Translations under genes and position numbers: made by a program
Shown: piece after piece, positions 8,424 to 16,088 of the stretch
How positions within the stretch are numbered: the stretch's first letter is position 1
Layout: the number at the start of each line of letters is the position of its first letter
Notes under the pieces: generated by a model
Told to the model about the DNA's origin: nothing
Databases searched by the model: none
The model's input: the letters and a program-made list of their open reading frames with translations, nothing else
Source: Gordonia malaquae NBRC 108250
GTDB lineage: Bacteria; Actinomycetota; Actinomycetes; Mycobacteriales; Mycobacteriaceae
NCBI RefSeq assembly: GCF_000344135.1
Contig: NZ_BAOP01000011.1
Coordinates: 100,652 to 164,651 of the forward strand
DNA length: 64,000 nucleotides
Reading direction: 5' to 3'

Positions 8424-9389
8424 GTGACTACTCAAGGTGCTGTTGCCATTGGAATCGCCACCGTCGTCGACACGGACGGCACGACGACCGTCCTCGACAC
8501 GTGGTACCCGACTCCCGAACTCTCCACGGACGCCGGCACCACCGGCTCGACCGAACTGACCGGCGACGACGTGCCGTCCGATCTGCGCCCGCTCGTCGGC
8601 GCCGACGAAGCCCGCGGCGTCCGCACGATCGCCGTCAAGACGGTGATCGCCGACCTGTCGGTCGCACCGGTCGACGCGCACGACGTCTACCTGCGCCTGC
8701 ACCTTCTCTCGCATCGTTTGGTGCAGCCGCACGGCGCCAACCTCGACGGCCAGTTCGGACTGCTCGCGAACGTGGTGTGGACCAACTTCGGCCCCTGCGC
8801 CGTCGACGGCTTCGAGCAGACGCGCGTCCGCCTGCGCGCCCGCGGCCACGTGACCGTGACGTCGATCGACAAGTTCCCGCGCATGGTCGACTACGTGTCG
8901 CCGTCGGGTGTCCGCATCGGCGACGCCGACCGCGTGCGTCTCGGCGCCCACCTCGCCGCAGGAACCACCGTCATGCACGAGGGCTTCGTGAACTTCAACG
9001 CAGGCACCCTCGGCACGTCGATGGTCGAGGGTCGCATCTCGGCCGGTGTGGTGATCGGCGACGGCTCGGACATCGGCGGCGGCGCGTCCACCATGGGTAC
9101 CCTGTCGGGCGGTGGCAAGGAGATCATCACCATCGGAAAGCGGTGCCTCCTCGGCGCGAATGCGGGCTGCGGCATCCCGCTCGGCGACGACTGCGTCGTC
9201 GAAGCCGGCCTTTACATCACGGCGGGCACCAAGGTGACCGGCCCAGACGGCTCGGTCGTCAAGGCCCGCGACCTCGCCGGCCGCTCGAACCTGCTCTTCC
9301 GCCGCAACAGCGTCACGGGCGCGGTCGAGGTGACCGCCAAGGAGGGCGACGGCATCGAGCTCAACGAGGCTCTGCACGCCCACAACTGA
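8424..9389 (+). CDS. dapD: Tetrahydrodipicolinate N-succinyltransferase
   Basis: A 321-residue actinobacterial-type DapD (start GTG). It transfers succinyl from succinyl-CoA to tetrahydrodipicolinate in the diaminopimelate/lysine pathway. The N-terminal domain contains [21 protein letters not shown]. The C-terminal part is a left-handed beta-helix with hexapeptide-like turns ([53 protein letters not shown]). A second, decayed copy of its last 93 bases lies at 13519-13613, on the far side of a four-gene island, so the 3' end of this gene seems to have been an integration target. The copy here is intact and complete. Confidence 0.94.
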   Translation: MTTQGAVAIGIATVVDTDGTTTVLDTWYPTPELSTDAGTTGSTELTGDDVPSDLRPLVGADEARGVRTIAVKTVIADLSVAPVDAHDVYLRLHLLSHRLVQPHGANLDGQFGLLANVVWTNFGPCAVDGFEQTRVRLRARGHVTVTSIDKFPRMVDYVSPSGVRIGDADRVRLGAHLAAGTTVMHEGFVNFNAGTLGTSMVEGRISAGVVIGDGSDIGGGASTMGTLSGGGKEIITIGKRCLLGANAGCGIPLGDDCVVEAGLYITAGTKVTGPDGSVVKARDLAGRSNLLFRRNSVTGAVEVTAKEGDGIELNEALHAHN

Positions 9390-9398
9390 CGCCCCGAT

Positions 9399-9451
9399 CG
9401 ACTGTGCCGTCGATCGTGACCACCATCAGGTCACGATCGGCGGCACAGTCG
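9399..9451. terminator. Long hairpin, probable bidirectional terminator
   Basis: Arms at 9399-9421 and 9429-9451 (23 nt each) pair at 22 positions, with one G:U-type mismatch, around the 7-nt loop ACCATCA. There is no clear U tract. It lies between the convergent ends of dapD and the NrtR-like gene, so it probably stops transcription from both sides. It also marks the left junction of the island. Confidence 0.65.
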
Positions 9452-9453
9452 TC

Positions 9454-10080
9454 TCACGGCCACCGCCAGACGGCACCTGGTCGCCCGACGCCGGACGGGG
9501 CGGATTCGTCGACCCGGACGGCGATCCGCTTGAGCGTGCGGTTGAGATTGCCGCGGTCCACGTCGCCGCCTGTCAGCGATGCCGTGACGGCCAGCGCGGT
9601 CCGTACGCTGAACTCGCGGCCGAGAAGGGCCGCGGTGAATCCGAGGTCGCGCCACAGCCTGTCGGCGAGGACCGGCCGGACGTCGGCGAGGATCCGGGCG
9701 TGATCGAACGCCAACGACGGCGGCTCGTCCCACGACACCCAGCGCCCGTCGACGGTCTCGACGTCTCCGACGGTCACCCACGCGGTGATCGACAGCGTCG
9801 GACCTCGAGGGTCGCGGTGCGGTTCGTCGAAGACGACGAGCTGACCCACCCCGGTCACGTCGTCCGGTGTGATGGCGGCCTTGCCCGCAGCCCGCACGGC
9901 GGCCTCCGATATCCGCTCCCCCGCGCCCAGCAGGACTCCCGGCAGCGCCCAGTCGCCTGCGAACGGCTCGGCTGCCCGCCGATGGACGAGGACCTGCGTA
10001 CCGTCGCCGCCGACCCGCAGGACGACGGCGTCCACCGACACCGCCGACGAGCCGACCCCGGGCGCGGAGAGTTCAGTCAT
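9454..10080 (-). CDS. NrtR-like regulator: degenerate Nudix domain plus winged helix
   Basis: A 208-residue protein. Residues about 14-140 form a Nudix fold. The Nudix box (47-70) has lost the catalytic glutamates: the usual REUxEE is RAAGKA, while the GxxxxxGE part remains (LGAGERISEAA). The C-terminal 60 residues (LLGREFSVRTALAVTASLTG then LNRTLKR and GRPGAVWRW) match the winged-helix end of NrtR-type regulators, which sense ADP-ribose-like ligands without hydrolysing them. It therefore looks like a repressor. The ATG at 10080 overlaps the stop of the PurA-like gene (ATGA). It is the last gene of the four-gene island operon and may bind the palindrome before the first gene. Confidence 0.75.
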   Translation of the reverse strand: MTELSAPGVGSSAVSVDAVVLRVGGDGTQVLVHRRAAEPFAGDWALPGVLLGAGERISEAAVRAAGKAAITPDDVTGVGQLVVFDEPHRDPRGPTLSITAWVTVGDVETVDGRWVSWDEPPSLAFDHARILADVRPVLADRLWRDLGFTAALLGREFSVRTALAVTASLTGGDVDRGNLNRTLKRIAVRVDESAPSGVGRPGAVWRWP

Positions 10081-11387
10081 ACGACGAGTCTGGCACTCGC
10101 CCCGGTCTGCGCCCGGTCCCGCCTGTCCGGACCGTGCGCGCGGACGGCGACCGGGACGCCCGCGGCCGCCGCGAGTTCGGCAGGGATCGCCGCGGCGTCC
10201 ACCGCTTCGAGCACCGGTACAGCCGAGCGTGCGGTGGCCGTCAGACGCTCCTGGAACGCCAGGTCGCGGTAGTCGCCGAGCCCATAGTCGGCGTAACCAC
10301 GCGCCACCTGGATCCCGTCGGCGACATCGAGGTGGCTGACCGCCAAGGCGTCCAGCCCGCCGTGCCGCCGGCAGACCTGCGCGGCGTACCGCAGCAGCGG
10401 CAGGTCCAGGTGCCCGATCCGCCAATCGCCCTGGTAGCGGCCGGTCCCGTTGTGCGGCTCGGCGATCGTCAGGTCCGGGTCCTCGGTCGGCAGCGGCCCC
10501 GCGCCGTGCCGGGTCGCGTAGGCGCGGACCGCCCCGATGACGGTGGCGGGCGGCTCCCCCGCCTCCCGGAGCAGGGCCTGCGCGACGGCGGGAAGGGTGG
10601 TGCTCCACGTGGTGTGCGGATGCAGTCCCCGCCACTCGTCGAGCAGGACCCCCTGCGCGCCCTCGAAGATCAGCCGACCGCGCGATGCGGCCTCAGCGAT
10701 CGCGGCTCGATCGTCGACGATCGACACCGCCCGCCCGAACTCCGCCAGCGCCGACGCCATCACCCGCACCGACGGCGGCTCATGCTCGGCACCGTCGAGG
10801 AGTGGCGCGTAGAACTCCGCCAACGCCATCAACGTACGACGCACGGTCTGCGGGTCGAGGCAGTCGGCGACTGTGAGCGGTGGTGTCGTCGCGTCGCGGG
10901 ACGCGACGATGTCGTACAGGCTCTCGCCCCGCCGCAGTCGGGCGTCGTGGGCCAGTGCGTACCAGCGCGTCTCGCCGATCCCCAGCCCGCACGAACCGTG
11001 CCTGGCGTCGCCACGGGCGTCCTCGCGTATCCGGTTGACCGCGATGTGGATCGGCGTCACCACCAGCGCCTCCGGACTCACTGACACCCGCCCCAACGGA
11101 TCGGCGACGCCGAGGCCCTCCAGATCGAGGGCCTCGGCCGCCAGCCGCCACGGGTCGACGACGACGTGCCTGCTCAGGTGGGTTGCCGCGCCCGTGAACG
11201 TGCCGCTGCCGAACAGGCGGAACGTGTGATGCAGACCGTCGGCCACCACGTTGTGGGCGGCCTGCGCCCCGCCGTTGAAACGGACCACCGCGGTCGGCTT
11301 CACCCGCGCCGCCAACCAGTCGACGGTCGCGCCCTTCGTCTCGTCGCCGAAGCCGAGCCCGACTACGGCGAGGTGCCTGCTCGGCAT
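10077..11387 (-). CDS. Divergent adenylosuccinate-synthetase-like enzyme
   Basis: A 436-residue protein with the full length and motif order of PurA (IMP + Asp + GTP to adenylosuccinate), but altered at several points. The P-loop is GFGDETKG (residues 12-19) instead of GDEGKG, keeping the catalytic Asp15. NGGAQAAHNV replaces the NAGHT loop, keeping His45. GSCGLGIGETRWYA replaces the IMP loop. FEGAQGVLLDE and VRAYATRHGAGPLPTE are conserved. The guanine-recognition TKLDV is SHLDV. It is unlikely to be the housekeeping PurA: it sits in an accessory operon with VWA, J-domain/pseudokinase and Nudix genes. It may act on another purine or use another nucleotide. GGAGG precedes the start. Confidence 0.78.
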   Translation of the reverse strand: MPSRHLAVVGLGFGDETKGATVDWLAARVKPTAVVRFNGGAQAAHNVVADGLHHTFRLFGSGTFTGAATHLSRHVVVDPWRLAAEALDLEGLGVADPLGRVSVSPEALVVTPIHIAVNRIREDARGDARHGSCGLGIGETRWYALAHDARLRRGESLYDIVASRDATTPPLTVADCLDPQTVRRTLMALAEFYAPLLDGAEHEPPSVRVMASALAEFGRAVSIVDDRAAIAEAASRGRLIFEGAQGVLLDEWRGLHPHTTWSTTLPAVAQALLREAGEPPATVIGAVRAYATRHGAGPLPTEDPDLTIAEPHNGTGRYQGDWRIGHLDLPLLRYAAQVCRRHGGLDALAVSHLDVADGIQVARGYADYGLGDYRDLAFQERLTATARSAVPVLEAVDAAAIPAELAAAAGVPVAVRAHGPDRRDRAQTGASARLVV

Positions 11388-11421
11388 GTTCCCTCCTCTC
11401 TCGAGTGTCTGTGCGGTCGGG

Positions 11422-12396
11422 TCAGATCAGGTCGTCGGTGCCCGCGACGCCCGCCGGCAGGCGGGACGGGACCCGCCCGACGGTGTCCGACAGCCGTGCG
11501 AGCGCACTTCCGACGACGCCCGCGGTGCCTGCCCCGACGTCGTCGAGGTCGGCGAGCCCGTCGTCCAGGTCGACGACGTCCTCCAGCATCCCGACGGTGA
11601 CGGCGATCAGATCGCACACCGCGTTCGGGTCCTCCAGGAACAGGACGCGTTCACCCAGGATGTCCTGCCAGTGGCCGCGGACCTGCGGATCGTCGTAGTA
11701 GCTCGTCTGCCGCGGCAGGATGTAGAACACCTCCCACCGTTTCTGCAGTTCGCGGTACACCGAACGCGGGTCGAGGTCGCGGCGCACCTCGTCGCCGATC
11801 ACCTCACGGATGTGGCGGGCTTTCAACGAGCGCTTGTTCATCTCGTCGCCGATGAGGAACACGTAGCCCTTGCGTCCGCGCTTGTCCCACGCGTCGGTCG
11901 CCGTGTGCCGGGCGAGGAAGTACGCGGCCAGCTCGTACGACTCGGTCTTCTGCCCGCCGCCGTTGCCCTCCAGCAGGATGTTGCGCAGTTGGTCGTCCAT
12001 CCGGTTGTCGGACTCGAACTGCCCCACCTGCAGCGGGACGTAGTCGGTCTCGGCGTCGCCGATCGCACCGAACATGATCTGCGGATCAGTCGCGTAACCC
12101 TTCCGCAGCAGCAGTCCGTGCAGCTTGGACAGCTGCTTCTGCATCGCGACGGGAACCGAGCCCATCGACCCGGTGACGTCGAACATCACCACGATCGGCG
12201 TCGATTGCGGGTGTTCGGCGCTGTCCCGGGACTCGCGCACGCCGACGTCGAGCGGGTCGAGGTCGGGGTGCGCCTTCCACTCGCTGGCCGGCCGGGCCTT
12301 GGTGGACGCGCTGTAGGCGAAATCCGCCGAGCCCGTGCGTGCCCGGAAGGTGGCGGCGGCACGGTACACGTCGTCGCTCCAGTGTCCGTTTCCCAT
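11422..12396 (-). CDS. VWA-domain protein of the dapD-linked island
   Basis: A 324-residue cytoplasmic protein with a von Willebrand factor A domain from about residue 65 to 265. The metal-site motif is MFDVTGSMGS (D73-x-T75-x-S77), followed by MQKQLSKLHGLLLRKGYATD and FLIGDEMNK. The first 45 residues (WSDDVYRAAATFRARTGSADF) and the acidic tail are not recognised. No signal peptide or membrane helix is present, so it probably acts as a metal-dependent protein-interaction module inside the cell. AAGGAG precedes the ATG. It lies between the J-domain/pseudokinase gene (39-bp gap) and the PurA-like gene (34-bp gap) in one operon. Confidence 0.8.
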   Translation of the reverse strand: MGNGHWSDDVYRAAATFRARTGSADFAYSASTKARPASEWKAHPDLDPLDVGVRESRDSAEHPQSTPIVVMFDVTGSMGSVPVAMQKQLSKLHGLLLRKGYATDPQIMFGAIGDAETDYVPLQVGQFESDNRMDDQLRNILLEGNGGGQKTESYELAAYFLARHTATDAWDKRGRKGYVFLIGDEMNKRSLKARHIREVIGDEVRRDLDPRSVYRELQKRWEVFYILPRQTSYYDDPQVRGHWQDILGERVLFLEDPNAVCDLIAVTVGMLEDVVDLDDGLADLDDVGAGTAGVVGSALARLSDTVGRVPSRLPAGVAGTDDLI

Positions 12397-12435
12397 GGTG
12401 ACTCTCCTTCACTTCTCGGGTGGACGCGAACGCCG

Positions 12436-13419
12436 TCAGGCGCTCACGGTGTACGGGAACCGCCGGAAGGTCCGCGGTCCGTACAGGTCGTCGAGCAGGT
12501 CGTCGTACTCGTCGAGGAGGCCGACGGCGTCGGGTCGCATCCGCGGCGACGTCTGCATGCAGCCGACTGCGAATGCCCGTTGTCGCCGCTCGTCGGATGC
12601 GAGCATGAGTCGCATCGTGGCGTGCAGCATGTACACGTCCAGTTCCGGACCTGCAAGTTCGGTGTCGTCGGGCGGATACAGATCGCGGCGCGACGCGATC
12701 CGCCCGGGGAGCGTGTCGCCCGGCTCGGAGCCGAACGACCACCCCGCCAGGACCACACCGTGGCCCTCCGGGTGGATGAGGACGTTCTCCGGCACGATCG
12801 CCCCGTGGACGACGCCTGCCGCATGCGCTCCGGCCACCGCTCGCAGAAGCCGGCGATGGATCCACGCCCAGTCCCGGCCGTCGAGCCCGCCGGCGGGGAC
12901 CGCCGCGGACAGGTCGACGAAGCCCTGCGCCCGTCCGTGCGCGGACAGGACGTTGACGTGCCTGCCGCCGTCGACGACAGCGGTGTCGAGCAACTGCGGG
13001 TAATACGGCGCGAGCCACGCGTTCGCCGGGTCGTCGGTGAAGCGGGCTAGAGCGCGGAGCGTCCGGCGCTCCCGTTGCGCGAAGGGCGACGCCGACCGCG
13101 GCACCTTCACCGCGACGGGTGCCCCAGTCTCCGACACCGCCGAGTACACGACGCTCACGCTCCCCTGCACCGCCGCTCCCAGTGTGTATTCGCCACGGCG
13201 GCCGACGATCGTCCCAGCCGGTGCACGCCACTCGTCGTAGAGTGCCGTCAGCTTCTCGAAGGCGCCGACGTCGCCGCCGCGATCCGGGTGCAGCAGCGCC
13301 GCCAGCCTGCGGAACTCCCGACGTCCGTCCCTCCGCGATCCGTCGGCCGGACCGAAGAGGTCGCCCGCCGTTCGTGCGTCTGCGACCACCCTCCGGGCCT
13401 CTAGCTCTTCCCTGTTCAT
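12436..13419 (-). CDS. J-domain fused to a kinase-like (pseudokinase) domain
   Basis: A 327-residue protein. The N-terminal 65 residues look like a DnaJ J-domain, with the key motif HPD at 44-46 (LLHPDRGGD) and flanking helices (REFRRLAAL, FEKLTALYDEW). The rest resembles a Ser/Thr protein kinase: the ATP lysine is K105 (VAVKVP), but the catalytic HRD is HGA (205-207) and DFG is AGW (225-227); N212 remains. It is therefore probably catalytically dead, acting as a scaffold or nucleotide sensor that could recruit Hsp70. It is the first gene of the island operon, and a 17-bp palindrome ends four bases before its ATG. I do not recognise a characterised homologue. Confidence 0.72.
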   Translation of the reverse strand: MNREELEARRVVADARTAGDLFGPADGSRRDGRREFRRLAALLHPDRGGDVGAFEKLTALYDEWRAPAGTIVGRRGEYTLGAAVQGSVSVVYSAVSETGAPVAVKVPRSASPFAQRERRTLRALARFTDDPANAWLAPYYPQLLDTAVVDGGRHVNVLSAHGRAQGFVDLSAAVPAGGLDGRDWAWIHRRLLRAVAGAHAAGVVHGAIVPENVLIHPEGHGVVLAGWSFGSEPGDTLPGRIASRRDLYPPDDTELAGPELDVYMLHATMRLMLASDERRQRAFAVGCMQTSPRMRPDAVGLLDEYDDLLDDLYGPRTFRRFPYTVSA

Positions 13420-13423
13420 ATTT

Positions 13424-13440
13424 TTAGTCTAGTTGACTAA
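13424..13440. promoter_or_regulatory. Candidate operator of the island operon
   Basis: The inverted repeat TTAGTC-TAGTT-GACTAA has perfect 6-bp half sites in an AT-rich stretch directly before the ATG of the J-domain/pseudokinase gene. Its position over or next to the promoter suggests a repressor site. The NrtR-like protein encoded at the end of the same operon is the natural candidate. No second copy was seen in front of the other three genes. Confidence 0.6.
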
Positions 13441-13518
13441 TTTAGGTCACGCAACGGTCGCCCGTATTTGAATCTCCGATCAACGCCGACGCTCTCGGCA
13501 TCTCGATGGTGGCCCCAG

Positions 13519-13613
13519 TTCCGCCGCAACAGCACCACGGTGCCGTCGAGGTGACCCGCCATGGAGGGAGCGATGGCGTCGAGCTCAACGAGGCTATGCG
13601 CGCCCACAACCGA
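13519..13613 (+). pseudogene. Displaced, decayed 3' end of dapD
   Basis: About 95 bases align with the last 93 bases of dapD (9297-9389). Shared blocks include TTCCGCCGCAACAGC, GTCGAGGTGACC, TCGAGCTCAACGAGGCT and CGCCCACAAC. Small indels break the frame, and the dapD stop TGA is CGA here. The orientation is the same as dapD, so the island between them is bounded by direct repeats. This looks like the original gene end left behind after an element carrying a replacement end integrated. The rest of the 312-bp gap (13420-13731) holds the operator palindrome and no gene that I can support. Confidence 0.75.
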
Positions 13614-13731
13614 CAGACACTGCCAAGATAGACCCTGTCCTCCGGTCGGATGAACGATTCGACCAACCGGTACATTCACGCAGAATTGCGCACAACATGT
13701 TGTTCGTAATGAATGTCGCCGTGAGGACAGA

Positions 13732-14346
13732 ATGCAGAACAGTCAGCCCCCGCCGTTCCGGCCCCCGACCGGGCAGCCCGCTCCTGGAATGTCGCGGCCA
13801 CAGCGGTTCCCACAGCAGTATCGCCAACCGCACCAGCGGCACCACGGCGGACCGTTTCACCCCCCGGCACCTGCGTGGCATCATCCAACCGGCCCGGTTC
13901 CACCGACCACCCCGTGGTGGAAGCGGCCGCTGCCCTGGATGGGTATAGCGACGACGGGGGCCGCCGTCCTCATCGTCACGCTGGTCGCGACAAACGGACC
14001 TTCGACTAGCCGCCCCCATTCTTCGGCGCCAGCGCCGAATATCAACGACGTGATAGCAGCGGTGTGCGATTCGGAAACCTTCGCGAATGGCCGGGGAAAT
14101 CCCCCGCTCGTCCGTTCCGAGAGCTCTGGGTGGTGCGGATCATCAGTGGAGTCGGGCATGATCATCATCGCGACCTACGGAAGCGAGTCCGAACGAAGCA
14201 GCGACGCCCACTCCGAATTGGTCGGCCCGTACGCGACCGGGAAGCTCGACGACGATCGCCTTGTCATGGCCGCGGGGCGACCGTGGGCTTCAATTGAGCA
14301 ACTTCGACCCTTGTCCGAACTCGGATTTGACGTGTATTCGAAGTAA
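13732..14346 (+). CDS. Proline-rich membrane-anchored protein of unknown function
   Basis: A 204-residue protein that I do not recognise. Residues 1-62 are very rich in Pro, Gln and His (for example RPPTGQPAPGMSRPQRFPQQ). One transmembrane helix follows at about 69-88 (MGIATTGAAVLIVTLVATN), then an outside domain of about 115 residues with two cysteines (AVCDSETF, SGWCGSS) that could form a disulfide. The layout, a Pro-rich cytoplasmic tail plus a helix plus an exported domain, is common in small mycobacterial surface proteins. It lies just outside the right end of the dapD-linked island, so it may or may not belong to it. Confidence 0.65.
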   Translation: MQNSQPPPFRPPTGQPAPGMSRPQRFPQQYRQPHQRHHGGPFHPPAPAWHHPTGPVPPTTPWWKRPLPWMGIATTGAAVLIVTLVATNGPSTSRPHSSAPAPNINDVIAAVCDSETFANGRGNPPLVRSESSGWCGSSVESGMIIIATYGSESERSSDAHSELVGPYATGKLDDDRLVMAAGRPWASIEQLRPLSELGFDVYSK

Positions 14347-14381
14347 CGGCGACGAGCGCGAAGGTTGGCCGCTGCGTCCGA

Positions 14382-15497
14382 CTAACCCAGGCGGGCGACG
14401 GCGGCAGCGATGCGCTCGTCGGTGGCGGTCATCGCCATGCGGACGTGGCGGGCGCCTGCGGGCCCGTAGAAGTCGCCGGGAGCGACGAGGATGCCGCGCT
14501 CGGCGAACCAGTCGAGAGTGGCGCGCGAGTCGTCTCCGCGAGTGGCCCACAGGTACAGACCGGCCTCCGAGTGGTCGATCGTGAATCCCGCGCCCAGGAC
14601 CGCATCCCGCAGCTGGTCGCGACGAGCGCGGTAACGCTCGCGCTGGGCGTCGACGTGGGCGTCGTCGTTCAGTGCCGCGACGGTGGCGCCCTGGATCGGG
14701 AACGGGACGATCATGCCCGCGTGCTTGCGAACGGCGAGCAGCTCGGCGATCAACTCTCGGTCGCCGGCGAGGAAACCTGCACGATAGGACGCGAGGTTCG
14801 ACACCTTCGACAGCGAGTGCATCGCGATCAGTCCGGTGTGGTCGCCACCGCACACGTCGGGGTGCAGCACCGACAGCGCCTCCCCCTCCCAGGTGAGGCC
14901 CAGGTAGCACTCGTCCGACACGATGACCGACCCGTGCTCACGCGCCCACTCGACGACCCCACGGAGGTGCTCGACGGACAGCACACGCCCTGTCGGGTTC
15001 GACGGACTGTTCAAGAAGATCAGAGCCGGGACGTCGTCGCCGTAGTCCTCGACACGATCGGCACGGACCGGGTTCGCACCGGCGAGCAGCGCACCCACTT
15101 CGTACGTCGGGTAGGCGACCTCAGGGATCACGACGGTCGCGCCCGCGGGCACGCCAAGCTGAGACGGCAGGCCCGCAACGGCTTCCTTGGTTCCCACCAC
15201 CGGCAGGATCGACGACACGTCGAGCCCCGTGACACCGAAGCGACGTGACAGTGCTCCGACTGCCGCCTCGCGCAGTTCGACGATGCCGACGGTCACCGGG
15301 TAACCCGGGAACTCCGACGACGCCGCCAGCGCATCCCGGATCAGCGGGTCGACGGGATCGACGGGCGTGCCGACCGACAGGTCGACAATCCCGTCGGGAT
15401 GTTCCGCGGCCCGCGCCTTCGCGCCTGCGATCGTGTCCCACGGGAAGTCGGGCAGTCCGGCGCTGACCGGGCGAAGCCGGTTCACGGAGCGAGTCAC
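14382..15497 (-). CDS. dapC: N-succinyldiaminopimelate aminotransferase
   Basis: A 371-residue class I PLP aminotransferase that makes N-succinyl-LL-diaminopimelate from the keto acid, the step between DapD and DapE. The conserved blocks VDLSVGTPVDPVDPLI, FLNSPSNPTGRVL, VSDECYLGL and SLSKVSNLASYRAGF (PLP lysine in SLSK) match mycobacterial DapC closely. The open frame continues upstream through the ferredoxin gene. I chose the GTG at 15497, eight bases after the fdxC stop (15505); a second GTG at 15485 is possible. It is co-transcribed with fdxC, as in other Mycobacteriales. Confidence 0.92.
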   Translation of the reverse strand: MTRSVNRLRPVSAGLPDFPWDTIAGAKARAAEHPDGIVDLSVGTPVDPVDPLIRDALAASSEFPGYPVTVGIVELREAAVGALSRRFGVTGLDVSSILPVVGTKEAVAGLPSQLGVPAGATVVIPEVAYPTYEVGALLAGANPVRADRVEDYGDDVPALIFLNSPSNPTGRVLSVEHLRGVVEWAREHGSVIVSDECYLGLTWEGEALSVLHPDVCGGDHTGLIAMHSLSKVSNLASYRAGFLAGDRELIAELLAVRKHAGMIVPFPIQGATVAALNDDAHVDAQRERYRARRDQLRDAVLGAGFTIDHSEAGLYLWATRGDDSRATLDWFAERGILVAPGDFYGPAGARHVRMAMTATDERIAAAVARLG

Positions 15498-15504
15498 GTC
15501 GAGA

Positions 15505-15831
15505 TCAGTCCTCTTCGCCCATCGGGGGCAGGCCCTTGATGAACGGCGGGTCGTACTCGGTCTTGCCGACCTTGCTGGCGCCGCCCGGAGAACCGAGCTT
15601 GTCGAAGAAGTCGACGTTCGCCGACACGTAGGGCTCCCAGTCGTCCGGCACGTCGTCTTCGTAGAAGATCGCCTCGACCGGGCACACCGGCTCACACGCA
15701 CCGCAGTCCACGCACTCATCGGGCTGGATGTACAGCATCCGACCGCCCTCGTAGATGCAGTCGACCGGGCACTCTTCGACGCACGCACGGTCCAAGACGT
15801 CGACACACGGCTCGGCGATGATGTAAGTCAC
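15505..15831 (-). CDS. fdxC: 7Fe ferredoxin
   Basis: A 108-residue ferredoxin with one [3Fe-4S] and one [4Fe-4S] cluster. Cys9, Cys17 and Cys50 fit the 3Fe site, and Cys21, Cys40, Cys43 and Cys46 the 4Fe site (CVEECPVDC and CVDCGACEPVC). The C-terminal half, containing DDVPDDWEPYVSANVDFFD, is typical of the mycobacterial FdxC/FdxA type. It is a small cytoplasmic electron carrier; its partner is not shown by the context. It lies directly upstream of dapC on the same transcript. Confidence 0.93.
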   Translation of the reverse strand: MTYIIAEPCVDVLDRACVEECPVDCIYEGGRMLYIQPDECVDCGACEPVCPVEAIFYEDDVPDDWEPYVSANVDFFDKLGSPGGASKVGKTEYDPPFIKGLPPMGEED

Positions 15832-16026
15832 GTCGGTTCTCCTTCTATTTCATTCCTGCTCCGCGCGAGGGCTGATCGCATCGGGCAGCACGCTGTCGCG
15901 GCCGTCTCCGACCGCACCCGTCCAGACTATCGCTGCGCCCCGCCCCAGCGGGAATCAGTGCACGCTGACCTGGGCGGATTTTTGCTCACGGCCGAGGGCA
16001 AGCACGTTTGCGGTGATGGCGCCGGG

Positions 16027-16058
16027 CCTTTCGACTCGCAAGCTCGCTCAAGGAGCAG
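16027..16058 (+). repeat. Dispersed 32-bp repeat, single copy
   Basis: The 32 bases beginning CCTTTCGACTCGCAAGCTCG are identical to 37855-37886, 21.8 kb away in the same orientation. A second imperfect half unit (CTCGCTCAAAGGGCAGGGGC) follows at about 16068-16087. It lies in the 257-bp gap between fdxC and fbiC, immediately after the fbiC stop. It belongs to the same family as the arrays flanking the DUF222 gene. Confidence 0.8.
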
Positions 16059-16088
16059 TGGGACACGCTCGCTCAAAGGGCAGGGGCG

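Noticed and set aside
9454..13419. Reading the island as a lysogenic phage or a complete integrative element
   Set aside because: No integrase, replication, structural or conjugation gene is present; only the flanking dapD repeats suggest past integration.
13437..13679. Short minus-strand open frames between the island and the proline-rich protein gene
   Set aside because: They are antisense to the dapD-like remnant and have no start signal or recognisable content.
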